DNA of 28,949 nt. It comes from an uncultured Prevotella sp. (GTDB taxonomy: Bacteria > Bacteroidota > Bacteroidia > Bacteroidales > Bacteroidaceae). Positions 20,244 to 27,457 of this stretch are shown here, in pieces (position 1 is the stretch's first letter; every line of letters begins with the position of its first letter). Under the pieces are notes generated by a model. It searched no databases. It was not told the DNA's origin and saw only the letters and a list, made by a program, of their open reading frames with translations. Location of the stretch: positions 1 to 28,949 of the forward strand of contig URUK01000032.1 of assembly GCA_900551055.1 (NCBI GenBank), given 5' to 3'. Made by a program: the position numbers and the translations under genes.

Positions 20244-21545
20244 ATGAACAAAAACTTTGTTGAAGAACTCCGCTGGCGCGGCATGTTGGCTCAAATCATG
20301 CCGGGCACGGAAGAACTGTTGCAGAAAGAGCAGGTTACGGCTTATCTCGGCACCGACCCTACGGCGGATTCGCTGCACATCGGCCATTTGTGCGGCGTGA
20401 TGATGCTGCGCCATTTGCAGCGTTGCGGCCACAAGCCGCTGGCTCTCGTGGGCGGCGCTACCGGCATGATAGGCGACCCTTCGGGCAAAAGCCTTGAGCG
20501 CAACCTGCTCGACGAGGACACCCTGCGCCACAACCAGGAGTGCATAAAGCGGCAGCTGGCCAAGTTCCTCGACTTCGAGAGCGACGCCCCTAACCGCGCC
20601 GAGCTTGTCAACAACTACGATTGGATGAAGGACATGGGCTTCCTCCAGTTCGCCCGCGAGGTGGGAAAGCACATCACCGTGAACTATATGATGGCGAAGG
20701 AGAGCGTGCAGCAGCGTCTGAACGGCGAGGCGCGCGACGGCCTTTCGTTCACGGAGTTCACCTACCAGCTGCTTCAGGGCTACGACTTCCTTTACCTCTA
20801 CCAGCACAAAGGGTGCAAACTGCAGATGGGAGGAAACGACCAGTGGGGCAACATGACTACAGGAACGGAGCTTATCCGCCGCACTCTCGGCGGTGAAGCC
20901 GAGGCTTACGCCCTGACATGTCCGCTCATAACGAAGGCCGACGGAAAGAAATTCGGCAAGACGGAGACCGGCAACATCTGGCTCGACCCCAAGCGCACGT
21001 CGCCTTATAAGTTCTATCAGTTCTGGCTGAACGTGAGCGACGATGACGCGGAACGCTACATAAAGATATTCACAAGCCTTGAAAAGGAGACGATAGACGC
21101 CCTCGTCGAGGAGCACCGCCAGGACCCGGGACGCCGCACCTTGCAGCGCCGTTTGGCCGAGGAAGTGACCGTAATGGTGCACTCACGCGAGGACTTTGAC
21201 GCCGCAGTGGAAGCATCCAACATCCTCTTCGGCAAGTCTACGAAGGAGAGTCTGCTTAAATTGGACGAACAGACGCTGCTCGACATCTTCGAAGGCGTGC
21301 CCCAGTTTGAAATCGGAAAAGACCAGCTGGGCCAGCCTGCGGTAGAAGTGTTCACCCAGGCGGCAGCCGTTTTCGCCAGCAAGGGCGAGATGCGCAAGCT
21401 CGTTCAGGGCGGAGGCGTGTCGCTGAACAAGGAAAAGCTGGCGGCGCCAGACCGCGTAATAACCGCCGACGACCTTATAGACGGCAAGTATCTCTTGGTT
21501 CAAAGGGGTAAGAAAAACTATTACCTGCTGACCGTAAAAGGCTAA
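20244..21545 (+). CDS. tyrS: Tyrosyl-tRNA synthetase
   Basis: TyrS charges tRNA-Tyr with tyrosine. The 433-residue protein is a bacterial TyrRS: class I signature HIGH at 45-48, tyrosine-binding segments QLLQGYDFLYLY and GGNDQWGN (197-203 region), the KMSKS-equivalent KFGKT at 236-240, and a C-terminal S4 RNA-binding domain (about 350-433, GEMRKLVQGGGVSLN). Length is normal. The short hairpin that may end its transcript overlaps the promoter of the tRNA-Gln gene 57 bp downstream. Confidence 0.98.
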   Translation: MNKNFVEELRWRGMLAQIMPGTEELLQKEQVTAYLGTDPTADSLHIGHLCGVMMLRHLQRCGHKPLALVGGATGMIGDPSGKSLERNLLDEDTLRHNQECIKRQLAKFLDFESDAPNRAELVNNYDWMKDMGFLQFAREVGKHITVNYMMAKESVQQRLNGEARDGLSFTEFTYQLLQGYDFLYLYQHKGCKLQMGGNDQWGNMTTGTELIRRTLGGEAEAYALTCPLITKADGKKFGKTETGNIWLDPKRTSPYKFYQFWLNVSDDDAERYIKIFTSLEKETIDALVEEHRQDPGRRTLQRRLAEEVTVMVHSREDFDAAVEASNILFGKSTKESLLKLDEQTLLDIFEGVPQFEIGKDQLGQPAVEVFTQAAAVFASKGEMRKLVQGGGVSLNKEKLAAPDRVITADDLIDGKYLLVQRGKKNYYLLTVKG

Positions 21546-21560
21546 AAAGTAACGAAAAGT

Positions 21561-21592
21561 TTTGGTAGTGGCGTAAAAAACCACTACCTTTG
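21561..21592 (+). promoter_or_regulatory. tRNA-Gln promoter overlapping a short hairpin
   Basis: A TTTG element (21561-21564) and a TACCTTTG -7 box (21585-21592) are 20 bp apart, just upstream of the tRNA. GGTAGTGG (21564-21571) and CCACTACC (21581-21588) form a perfect 8-bp inverted repeat within the promoter, followed by CTTTG. The same DNA may therefore serve as the tyrS terminator and the tRNA promoter. Confidence 0.6.
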
Positions 21593-21602
21593 CAGCCGTG
21601 AT

Positions 21603-21673
21603 TGTCCAATGGTGTAATGGTAGCACAACAGGTTTTGGTTCTGTTTGTGGTGGTTCGAATCCGCCTTGGACAA
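21603..21673 (+). tRNA. tRNA-Gln (anticodon UUG)
   Basis: The gene folds into a full cloverleaf. The acceptor stem is TGTCCAA (21603-21609) with TTGGACA (21666-21672), and the discriminator base is A21673. A three-pair D stem (GTG/CAC) follows, then anticodon stem ACAGG/TCTGT with loop TTTTGGT and anticodon TTG (21635-21637). The T arm is GGTGG-TTCGAAT-CCGCC (21649-21665). The 3' CCA is not encoded and must be added after transcription. Confidence 0.93.
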
Positions 21674-21719
21674 CATGATTGAACGGCAAATCCCGGCATT
21701 GCGCAGTGCAATGCCGGGA

Positions 21720-21850
21720 TTTTTGTTTTCCAAAAGACGGCCTTTCGCATTCCAAAAGGCCGTCTTTTGCCGTGTAAAAGGCCACCTTTCGGAGCGTAAA
21801 AGGCGGCCTTTTGCAAAGCCGTTTGCCACAGGCGGTTTGCCGCATGGCCG
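21720..21850. repeat. Family B repeat island after tRNA-Gln
   Basis: At least four AAAAGGCCGTCTTTTGC-like units alternate in orientation. The GCATTGC-GCA-GTGCAATGC inverted repeat (about 21696-21715) immediately before them may terminate the tRNA transcript, as it is followed by a T-rich stretch (GGGATTTTTGTTTT). Confidence 0.65.
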
Positions 21851-21957
21851 CCGATGGGTGGAAAAACGGTCGTGCGGCGCAGGAAAGGGAAATGTTTTTT
21901 AAGTATTATTCATACAATAAACGTATTCTAATATGTAAAGGGTGCGGATTTTTTTAG

Positions 21958-21965
21958 TAACTTTG
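21958..21965 (+). promoter_or_regulatory. -7 promoter box for kduI
   Basis: TAACTTTG lies 50 nt upstream of the kduI ATG. The region before it is T-rich, without a clear TTTG at 19-20 bp. Confidence 0.65.
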
Positions 21966-22015
21966 CAGGGAATGAACTGCGCCTTACTGAAACTGTCTAA
22001 AACTAAATATACGAT

Positions 22016-22861
22016 ATGAAAACAAATTACGAAATCCGTTATGCGGCGCATCCCGAGGATGCGAAAAGCTATGACACGCGGCGCATCCGCCGCGATTTCC
22101 TCATCGAGAAAGTGTTTGCGGCCGACGAGGTGAACATGGTTTACTCCATGTACGACCGTATGATTGTGGGCGGAGCGATGCCCGTCAACGAAGAGCTGAA
22201 GCTCGAAGCCATCGACCCTCTGCGTGCAGAGTACTTCACTACGCGCCGTGAGGTCGGCATTTTCAACGTAGGCCTGGGCGAAGGCACGGTGAAGGTGGGC
22301 GGCGAAACGTTCACCCTCGGCTACAAGGAGGCCCTCTACATAGGCCGCGGCGACCGCGACGTGTTCTTCAGCAGCGCCGACCCCAAGCAGCCGGCGAAGT
22401 TCTATTTCAACAGCGTTACGGCTCATAAGGAATATCCCTGCAAGAAGGTGACCAAGGCTGACGCCGTTGTCGCCCACATGGGTTCGCTCGAAATGAGCAA
22501 CGAGCGCGACATCAACAAGATGCTCGTAAGCCAGGTGCTGCCTACCTGCCAGCTGCAGATGGGCATGACGGAGCTTGCACCCGGAAGCGTATGGAACACC
22601 ATGCCGGCCCACGTCCACAGCCGCCGCATGGAGGCGTATTTCTACTTCGAGGTGCCCGAAGAGCAGGCCGTGTGCCACTTCATGGGGCAGGTTGACGAGA
22701 CACGCCACATCTGGATGAAGGGCGACCAGGCCGTTTTGTCTCCCGAGTGGAGCATCCACAGCGCGGCGGCTACGCACAACTACACCTTCATCTGGGGCAT
22801 GGGAGGCGAGAACCTCGACTATGGCGACCAGGACTTCTCGAAGATTACGGACTTGAAGTAA
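22016..22861 (+). CDS. kduI: 5-keto-4-deoxyuronate isomerase (4-deoxy-L-threo-5-hexosulose-uronate ketol-isomerase)
   Basis: KduI converts 5-keto-4-deoxyuronate, formed from the unsaturated uronate released by pectin lyases, into 2,5-diketo-3-deoxygluconate. The 281-residue protein is the usual family size. The cupin-type zinc ligands fall in order: His199 and His201 (AHVHSRRMEAYFYFE), Glu206 and His248 (SPEWSIHS). These correspond, with a constant offset of three, to the ligands I recall for the E. coli enzyme. The next gene, kduD, encodes the following step and lies 216 bp downstream across a long hairpin. Confidence 0.96.
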   Translation: MKTNYEIRYAAHPEDAKSYDTRRIRRDFLIEKVFAADEVNMVYSMYDRMIVGGAMPVNEELKLEAIDPLRAEYFTTRREVGIFNVGLGEGTVKVGGETFTLGYKEALYIGRGDRDVFFSSADPKQPAKFYFNSVTAHKEYPCKKVTKADAVVAHMGSLEMSNERDINKMLVSQVLPTCQLQMGMTELAPGSVWNTMPAHVHSRRMEAYFYFEVPEEQAVCHFMGQVDETRHIWMKGDQAVLSPEWSIHSAAATHNYTFIWGMGGENLDYGDQDFSKITDLK

Positions 22862-22870
22862 AGAATTTTA

Positions 22871-23051
22871 GGAGTTAAGGAGTTATGGAGTAAAGGAGTT
22901 AAGACATATGCTTTGTTTGATGAACGATTGATAATGAAAGATGAATAATCTGGTTTTATTGTCCAAGTAATGCGTTGTTTATTTTCCATTCTTCCAGTTC
23001 TTTTAGTAAAGCATTTGTCTTAACTCCTTTACTCCATAACTCCTTAACTCC
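22871..23051. repeat. Long perfect hairpin between kduI and kduD
   Basis: A perfect 36-bp inverted repeat (22871-22906 and 23016-23051) made of GGAGTTAAG units continues inward for about eight more bases with one mismatch (TATGCTTT / AAAGCATT). The loop is about 95 nt. It could reduce read-through or set the ratio of kduI to kduD message. Confidence 0.75.
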
Positions 23052-23077
23052 CTGTTAACAGCAATAAATGCAAAACA

Positions 23078-23881
23078 ATGGACACATTTTCAAAGAATTT
23101 CTCCCTTGAAGGCAAGGTGGCTCTCGTCACGGGAGCCGCTTACGGGATAGGTTTCGCCATCGCGGAGGCATACGCCAAGGCCGGCGCGAAAATCGCCTTC
23201 AACTGCCGTTCGCAGCATCATTTGGACCAGGCGCTGGCCGACTATAAGGCCAAGGGCATCGACGCGAAGGGCTACATCTGCGACGTTACCAAGGAAGACG
23301 AGGTGAAGCGCATGGTGGAAGACATCGAAAAAGAGCTTGGAGTTATCGACATTCTCGTCAACAACGCGGGCATCATCAAGCGGATACCCATGACCGAGAT
23401 GTCGGTTGAGGACTTCCGCCAGGTTGTCGACATCGACCTCAACGCGCCGTTCATCGTATCTAAGGCCGTAATTCCCGGCATGATAAAGAAGGGTCACGGC
23501 AAAATCATCAACGTATGCTCGATGATGAGCGAGCTGGGACGCGAGACAGTGTCGGCCTACGCGGCGGCGAAGGGCGGACTGAAGATGCTCACACGCAACA
23601 TCTGTTCAGAGTTCGGAGAGCACAACATACAGTGCAACGGCATCGGCCCGGGCTATATCGCCACACCGCAGACAGCCCCGTTGCGCGAGCGTCAGGCTGA
23701 CGGCAGCCGTCATCCGTTCGACAGTTTCATCGTGTCGAAGACTCCGGCGGCGCGCTGGGGCACGCCTGAAGACCTCATGGGACCGGCGGTGTTCCTCGCT
23801 TCCGACGCTTCAGACTTCGTCAACGGACACATTCTCTACGTCGACGGCGGCATACTTGCCTACATCGGCAAGCAGCCCTGA
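23078..23881 (+). CDS. kduD: 2-deoxy-D-gluconate 3-dehydrogenase / 2-keto-3-deoxygluconate 5-dehydrogenase family SDR
   Basis: KduD reduces 2,5-diketo-3-deoxygluconate to 2-keto-3-deoxygluconate, which then enters central metabolism through KDG kinase and aldolase. The 267-residue protein is a classical short-chain dehydrogenase: cofactor motif TGAAYGIG (18-25), NNAG (95-98), and catalytic Ser148, Tyr161 and Lys165 (YAAAK). The family also includes gluconate 5-dehydrogenases, so sequence alone is ambiguous, but adjacency to kduI makes KduD the best call. No separate promoter box was recognised. Confidence 0.9.
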   Translation: MDTFSKNFSLEGKVALVTGAAYGIGFAIAEAYAKAGAKIAFNCRSQHHLDQALADYKAKGIDAKGYICDVTKEDEVKRMVEDIEKELGVIDILVNNAGIIKRIPMTEMSVEDFRQVVDIDLNAPFIVSKAVIPGMIKKGHGKIINVCSMMSELGRETVSAYAAAKGGLKMLTRNICSEFGEHNIQCNGIGPGYIATPQTAPLRERQADGSRHPFDSFIVSKTPAARWGTPEDLMGPAVFLASDASDFVNGHILYVDGGILAYIGKQP

Positions 23882-23913
23882 CACCCGGCATGGTTGCCTG
23901 CAAGGGGCTTTAT

Positions 23914-24018
23914 AATTAAGAATTAAGAGTGAAGAGTTAAGAAAATATGTCTTGTAAAATGGCCTGTGGGCATACGGCAAGGCATATTTTCTTAACTCTT
24001 CACTCTTAATTCTTAATT
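23914..24018. terminator. Perfect 36-bp hairpin after kduD
   Basis: Arms 23914-23949 and 23983-24018 pair perfectly around a 33-nt loop. The arms are TTAAGAATTAAGAGTGAAG units, the same type as 3072-3169. Its position 32 nt past the kduD stop codon suggests a transcription end or a 3' stabiliser. Confidence 0.7.
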
Positions 24019-24125
24019 CAGCATGTTGTTTTTTTTGCGCGGAAAGAGTGCGTCCGGTTTGGTAACCAACGGCTTTTTGCCAATCTTCGCAATGTGGAAC
24101 ATAATGTAAAAGAAAGGAGATAACG

Positions 24126-24380
24126 ATGATTGTAATCAGCACAAGGGATTTCAGGGCAAATCAGACAAGGTATCTTGACATGGCGCGCAGGGGAGAGGAC
24201 GTAATCCTCAAGTCGCGCGATGCCGGCAGCTTCAGGCTCACTCCCGTTGATACGGAGGACGCTGTGGTGAGCAAGCGCGACCTTACCGAGGAACTGCGCC
24301 TCGCTTTGCAGCAGGTGAAAGACCACATGGAGGGGAAAATCAAACTGAAATCGGCAGACACATTGATAGATGAGCTTTGA
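24126..24380 (+). CDS. Orphan Phd/YefM-family antitoxin
   Basis: The 84-residue protein has the N-terminal fold of Phd/YefM antitoxins: MIVISTRDFRANQTRYLDMARRGEDVILKSR, in which the beta strand plus helix form the dimeric DNA-binding part. A charged C-terminal tail (about 50-84) would normally wrap a RelE/YoeB/Doc-type toxin. No toxin gene follows: the next open frame after the stop closes within about 13 codons, and the region becomes repeat DNA. None lies upstream either. An unusually strong ribosome-binding site for this genome (AAAGGAGATAAC) precedes the ATG. The gene may be a remnant, a solo regulator, or an antitoxin acting on a toxin encoded elsewhere. Confidence 0.8.
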   Translation: MIVISTRDFRANQTRYLDMARRGEDVILKSRDAGSFRLTPVDTEDAVVSKRDLTEELRLALQQVKDHMEGKIKLKSADTLIDEL

Positions 24381-24441
24381 GATATGACGCTCGCATATCG
24401 GCGGATTTATGTTGTGCAACAATAGCATAACCGCTTTCAAT

Positions 24442-24571
24442 CGAGGTTCTCGGTAACAGTCATGCCGCACGCCGGTGCGGCATCCAGTGAATGCAGCCAA
24501 CGCCATTTGGCATTATCCGTGTATTCTGGATGCCGCACCGGCGTGCGGCATGACTATTACCGAGCGCCTCG
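24442..24571. repeat. MITE-like inverted repeat element (family D)
   Basis: 46-nt arms (24442-24487 and 24526-24571) pair with about four mismatches around a 38-nt centre. Each arm itself contains a perfect 7-bp hairpin (GCCGCAC / GTGCGGC). The right half matches 44-103 of this window with compensating changes in the inner stem. No open reading frame is present, so it would depend on an enzyme elsewhere for mobility. Confidence 0.75.
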
Positions 24572-24599
24572 TTTGGTATTAAATGAGGACAGGTTTGTA

Positions 24600-24745
24600 G
24601 TCAATTGACAGCAGCTAATCAAGCTCCCTCCCTTCGGGAGGGGTGGGGTGGGTCGTTCATTTGCCGTCTTTTGCCTTCCAAAAGGCCACCTTTTAGCATG
24701 CGAAATGCCGTCTTTTACACTGTAAAAGACGGCATTTCGCATTAT
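24600..24745. repeat. Family C and family B repeats after the antitoxin
   Basis: A family C copy (24609-24656; CTCCCTCCC-TTCG-GGAGGGG, then GGGGTGGGT) is followed by family B units (about 24660-24745). The family B units include the inverted pair GCGAAATGCCGTCTTTTACA / TGTAAAAGACGGCATTTCGC (24700-24741). No gene is recognisable between 24381 and 24773. The pair may act as a terminator for the operon ending at 24774. Confidence 0.65.
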
Positions 24746-24773
24746 GTTGAGTATCAGGTGGTTACGCCGGCGG

Positions 24774-26222
24774 TCAATCCGCGTACATGTATATGTCGAG
24801 AACCTTCGGGCCGTCGGTGGCTTTCCCTTCGAGCGAATGGCGGTCGATGGCTATGTCGAAGTCGTATTTGCCGTCCTTGCCGCTGAATACGAGGTAGTCG
24901 CCCGACCGTTCGGCGCGCATCTTTATCTTGCCGCCTATAAGCTCGTTGGTGTACACGCAGTTCCTTATCTCGTCGCCCTTGTACTCGAACGCGAGGCTTA
25001 TCGGGTTGTTGCCTTCGTGGTTCACCATCATGCCTGTCAGCTTGCAGCTTATCCATTTGCTGCGTGGGAACGTGCGGTGGATTTTCTCCTTAAAGCTGTC
25101 TGTAAGCACATCGTCAAGCTCGTCGTAGCTGAAAAAGATGCGAGGCTCACCGTAAACACCGGGCGTTATTTCGTATTTCGAGAAGATGAAGGATATGCCC
25201 ATGGGCGATATTGCAAACCTCCCGGGCACTTCTCCGGCCTTTTCGTAATACTTTATGTCGCCCTCCACAGAGTCGGTTGATACGGGATTGTAGTATTCTA
25301 TGTGGTTGTTTATCATCCTAAGCACACGCGACGGGTAGTCGATTACGTCGTCCAAATCAAGTGGACGGTTAAGGCTGTTGTCGTAGTGTATGTACTCATC
25401 GGCTGAAAGTACACACGATGAAGTTCCGCATCCCTTGTCATTGAAATAGTGGGTCCTGAAGATGTACAGGTCGTCAAACCGTTGTTTGAACTCTATCTTG
25501 ATGCTTCCCTCGCAGGGATATGGGGCCTCGTTCTCCTCCGCCGCTCTTTCCTCGTCGTCCAAGTAACGCTCGATGCAGTCCTCTATGTCGGTCGTGTTCC
25601 TGTCGAAAGCGGCTTTGGCTATGCTCTGTTGCAGGCTGCTTATGTCGTCGATACCTTCCATCGACACCGGCCATTGTATGTCAACGCTGAAGTTTCCGCG
25701 CTTTTTCGTTATGTGCTCGAACTCGGTCCGCGCTTCCGTCTCCAATGAGTCTACGGCCATAGTGTCCGTGGCTGTAGTGTCTTCGGCGTAAGCGTCGGCA
25801 GTGGAATTGCCTCCGCAGCCTTTTACCGAACCTATTATTATGGCGACGATTATCACCGCCATGACTATGCACGCTATGACGAAGGCCTGCGAGTGGTAAA
25901 ACTTTTCAAGCGCGCCCGGCTCGTCTTCCAGCACGTCGGCTGTGCCTGCACAGGGTATCTCTATGCCGTCAATCTTCGCGTTGTTGCCGTAGCGCATGTT
26001 GTATTGCGACTTCATCAGCTGCGCTCGGTCGGTGTCGCCCTCGTTGATGCAGTCCTTTATGATGTAAAAATACTTGTCGGTGATGAGCTTGTGGCATTCT
26101 TTCATCAGCTGCCTGGCCTTCAGCGGCATGTCGTCTTTGTGTTGTTCCAACAAGCTGTAGGCCTCCTCGTACTTCCCGTTGCGGAAGTGCGAGAAGGCCT
26201 CTTCAAACAGTTTTCCGTCCAT
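24774..26222 (-). CDS. Single-pass membrane protein with DUF3298-like extracytoplasmic domain
   Basis: I do not recognise a named gene. The 482-residue protein has an N-terminal helical cytoplasmic part (about 1-80, FEEAFSHFRNGKYEEAYSLLEQHKD, TPR-like), one transmembrane helix (about 113-133, FVIACIVMAVIIVAIIIGSV), and a large exterior domain. The region around ISFIFSKYEITPGVYGEPRIFFSYDELDDVL resembles the DUF3298/RsiV-type domain found in anti-sigma factors and lipoproteins, where it sits outside the membrane. This N-in topology would let it sense or bind a cell-wall or envelope component and signal inward. It is the last gene of a four-gene operon, 20 bp after the TM2 gene. A sensing role is inference. 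Confidence 0.7.
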   Translation of the reverse strand: MDGKLFEEAFSHFRNGKYEEAYSLLEQHKDDMPLKARQLMKECHKLITDKYFYIIKDCINEGDTDRAQLMKSQYNMRYGNNAKIDGIEIPCAGTADVLEDEPGALEKFYHSQAFVIACIVMAVIIVAIIIGSVKGCGGNSTADAYAEDTTATDTMAVDSLETEARTEFEHITKKRGNFSVDIQWPVSMEGIDDISSLQQSIAKAAFDRNTTDIEDCIERYLDDEERAAEENEAPYPCEGSIKIEFKQRFDDLYIFRTHYFNDKGCGTSSCVLSADEYIHYDNSLNRPLDLDDVIDYPSRVLRMINNHIEYYNPVSTDSVEGDIKYYEKAGEVPGRFAISPMGISFIFSKYEITPGVYGEPRIFFSYDELDDVLTDSFKEKIHRTFPRSKWISCKLTGMMVNHEGNNPISLAFEYKGDEIRNCVYTNELIGGKIKMRAERSGDYLVFSGKDGKYDFDIAIDRHSLEGKATDGPKVLDIYMYAD

Positions 26223-26242
26223 TGCAGTATTGGCCGGAGCCT

Positions 26243-26701
26243 TTAATAGTTATATTTCCGGTCGAATTTGTCTTCGTCCATCGTGAGGTATATGATGCCT
26301 TCGACGAACGCTATTATCGAAGGTATCCACGTCCAGCAGAATATCAGGTAGAGAATGCCCTGGCCTCCCTTGCCGAGATAGAACTTGTGGATGCCCAATC
26401 CGCCGAGGATAAGCGCCAGTATTCCTGCCGTTATCTTGCTGCGGTCGTGGCGTCTCATGTATTGTGGGGCAGCCTGCTGTGCCGGTTGTTGCACTATTAT
26501 GATTTTCTCCTGTGGCTGTGCTTGTGCCGCACCGGCCTGCTGCGTGCCGGCTGTTGCTGCCTGTGCGGCCTGCGGCGGAGGCGTGGGCTTGTTTTCCTTT
26601 ACCTTGAATATTGTGTCGCAATACCTGCACTTGGCCGATGTCTCGTCAATCATCGTGTACTTGTTGCCGCCGCAATTGGGGCATTTTATTTCATTTTCCA
26701 T
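26243..26701 (-). CDS. Zinc-ribbon TM2-domain membrane protein
   Basis: The 152-residue protein starts at 26701 (MENEIKCPNC); the longer reading frame extends into the preceding gene and is rejected. It has an N-terminal zinc ribbon (C7-x2-C10 and C25-x2-C28), a Pro/Gln/Ala-rich linker (about 36-80) including TPPPQ, and a C-terminal TM2 domain (about 87-140: GILALILGGLGIHKFYLGKGGQGILYL). TM2 domains are paired transmembrane helices of unknown function, often fused to zinc ribbons in bacteria. The start codon lies 2 nt after the stop of the upstream gene, implying tight translational coupling with the coiled-coil protein. Confidence 0.85.
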   Translation of the reverse strand: MENEIKCPNCGGNKYTMIDETSAKCRYCDTIFKVKENKPTPPPQAAQAATAGTQQAGAAQAQPQEKIIIVQQPAQQAAPQYMRRHDRSKITAGILALILGGLGIHKFYLGKGGQGILYLIFCWTWIPSIIAFVEGIIYLTMDEDKFDRKYNY

Positions 26702-26703
26702 AG

Positions 26704-27429
26704 TTATAATGATGTTTTTATTGTTGTTACATAGTTCTTCAGTTGCTCTATCTTGCGTGTGGTCTCGGCGCGGAGGGCGGAAGCGTCGTCGCCGTTTCCT
26801 GCCTGCCGGGCGAGCATGTCTTTTATTTCCTCCAGCCGGCTGTTGGTCTCGCTCACGAAGTTTTCGCTGCGGTCGAGCTTGTATGAGGGTATGCTGGCAA
26901 TCTTGTCGAGCGTCAGGTTGAGCGTGCGCAGCGTGTCTTCCTTCCATTCGGAGCCGTCGGCGGCCAGCAGTTCCTTGGCCTTCAGGCGGTAGTTTTCAAG
27001 CGACACGAGGCACTGTTTCTTGTATCCAGCCACGGCTTCCTGCACCGCCGCCTCTTCTTCCATCGCGCTTCCGCCCTTAGCCACCATGCCGAACGCCGCC
27101 ACGAAGATAACCGTCGTAACGAGCATGCCTATGTATAAGGTGGTTATGTCGCCCTCGTCCTCAACGAAGAAGCTGAACACCGCCGTCCAGAGGAACAGCA
27201 CAATGGCGTATGCGTCGAGCACGTATGACATTGCGGCGTTCTTGAACGTGAGCAGCCTTTGGCTCGCCCAGAGGGGTATGTTGGCAAGAAGTATCACCTC
27301 GCAGACGCAGGCCGTCACCACGTTTATGTAGAAAAGCTTGGCGTGGACGCTGAAGGCAAGGTTGTATATCACGATGGTGCATACGACGATGCACAGTATC
27401 ACGAGTGCTGAAATAATCTTGTTGTTCAT
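26704..27429 (-). CDS. Four-helix membrane protein with cytoplasmic coiled coil
   Basis: The 241-residue protein is not assignable to a named family by eye. It has four hydrophobic helices (about 5-25, 32-56, 66-90 and 95-117) followed by a charged helical tail (about 120-241) that could form coiled coils (NSRLEEIKDMLARQ, TRKIEQLKNYVTTIK). With both termini predicted inside, the tail would lie in the cytoplasm and could hold the SPFH protein encoded just upstream at the membrane. It lies between the SPFH gene (28 bp) and the TM2 gene (2 bp). Function is inferred from context only. Confidence 0.72.
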   Translation of the reverse strand: MNNKIISALVILCIVVCTIVIYNLAFSVHAKLFYINVVTACVCEVILLANIPLWASQRLLTFKNAAMSYVLDAYAIVLFLWTAVFSFFVEDEGDITTLYIGMLVTTVIFVAAFGMVAKGGSAMEEEAAVQEAVAGYKKQCLVSLENYRLKAKELLAADGSEWKEDTLRTLNLTLDKIASIPSYKLDRSENFVSETNSRLEEIKDMLARQAGNGDDASALRAETTRKIEQLKNYVTTIKTSL

Positions 27430-27457
27430 GGTGGTATTGTTTATCGGTTATACGTTC

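Noticed and set aside
24605..24886. Plus-strand 93-codon frame with NQAPSLREGWGGSF
   Set aside because: It is made from family C and family B repeats and runs into the antisense of the last operon gene. It is useful only as evidence that the repeat encodes the same peptide found in the AraC insert.
26702..26947. 82-codon N-terminal extension of the TM2 protein
   Set aside because: It overlaps the end of the coiled-coil membrane gene out of frame and encodes an Arg/His/Gln-rich stretch without domain character, whereas MENEIKCPNC begins a proper zinc ribbon.
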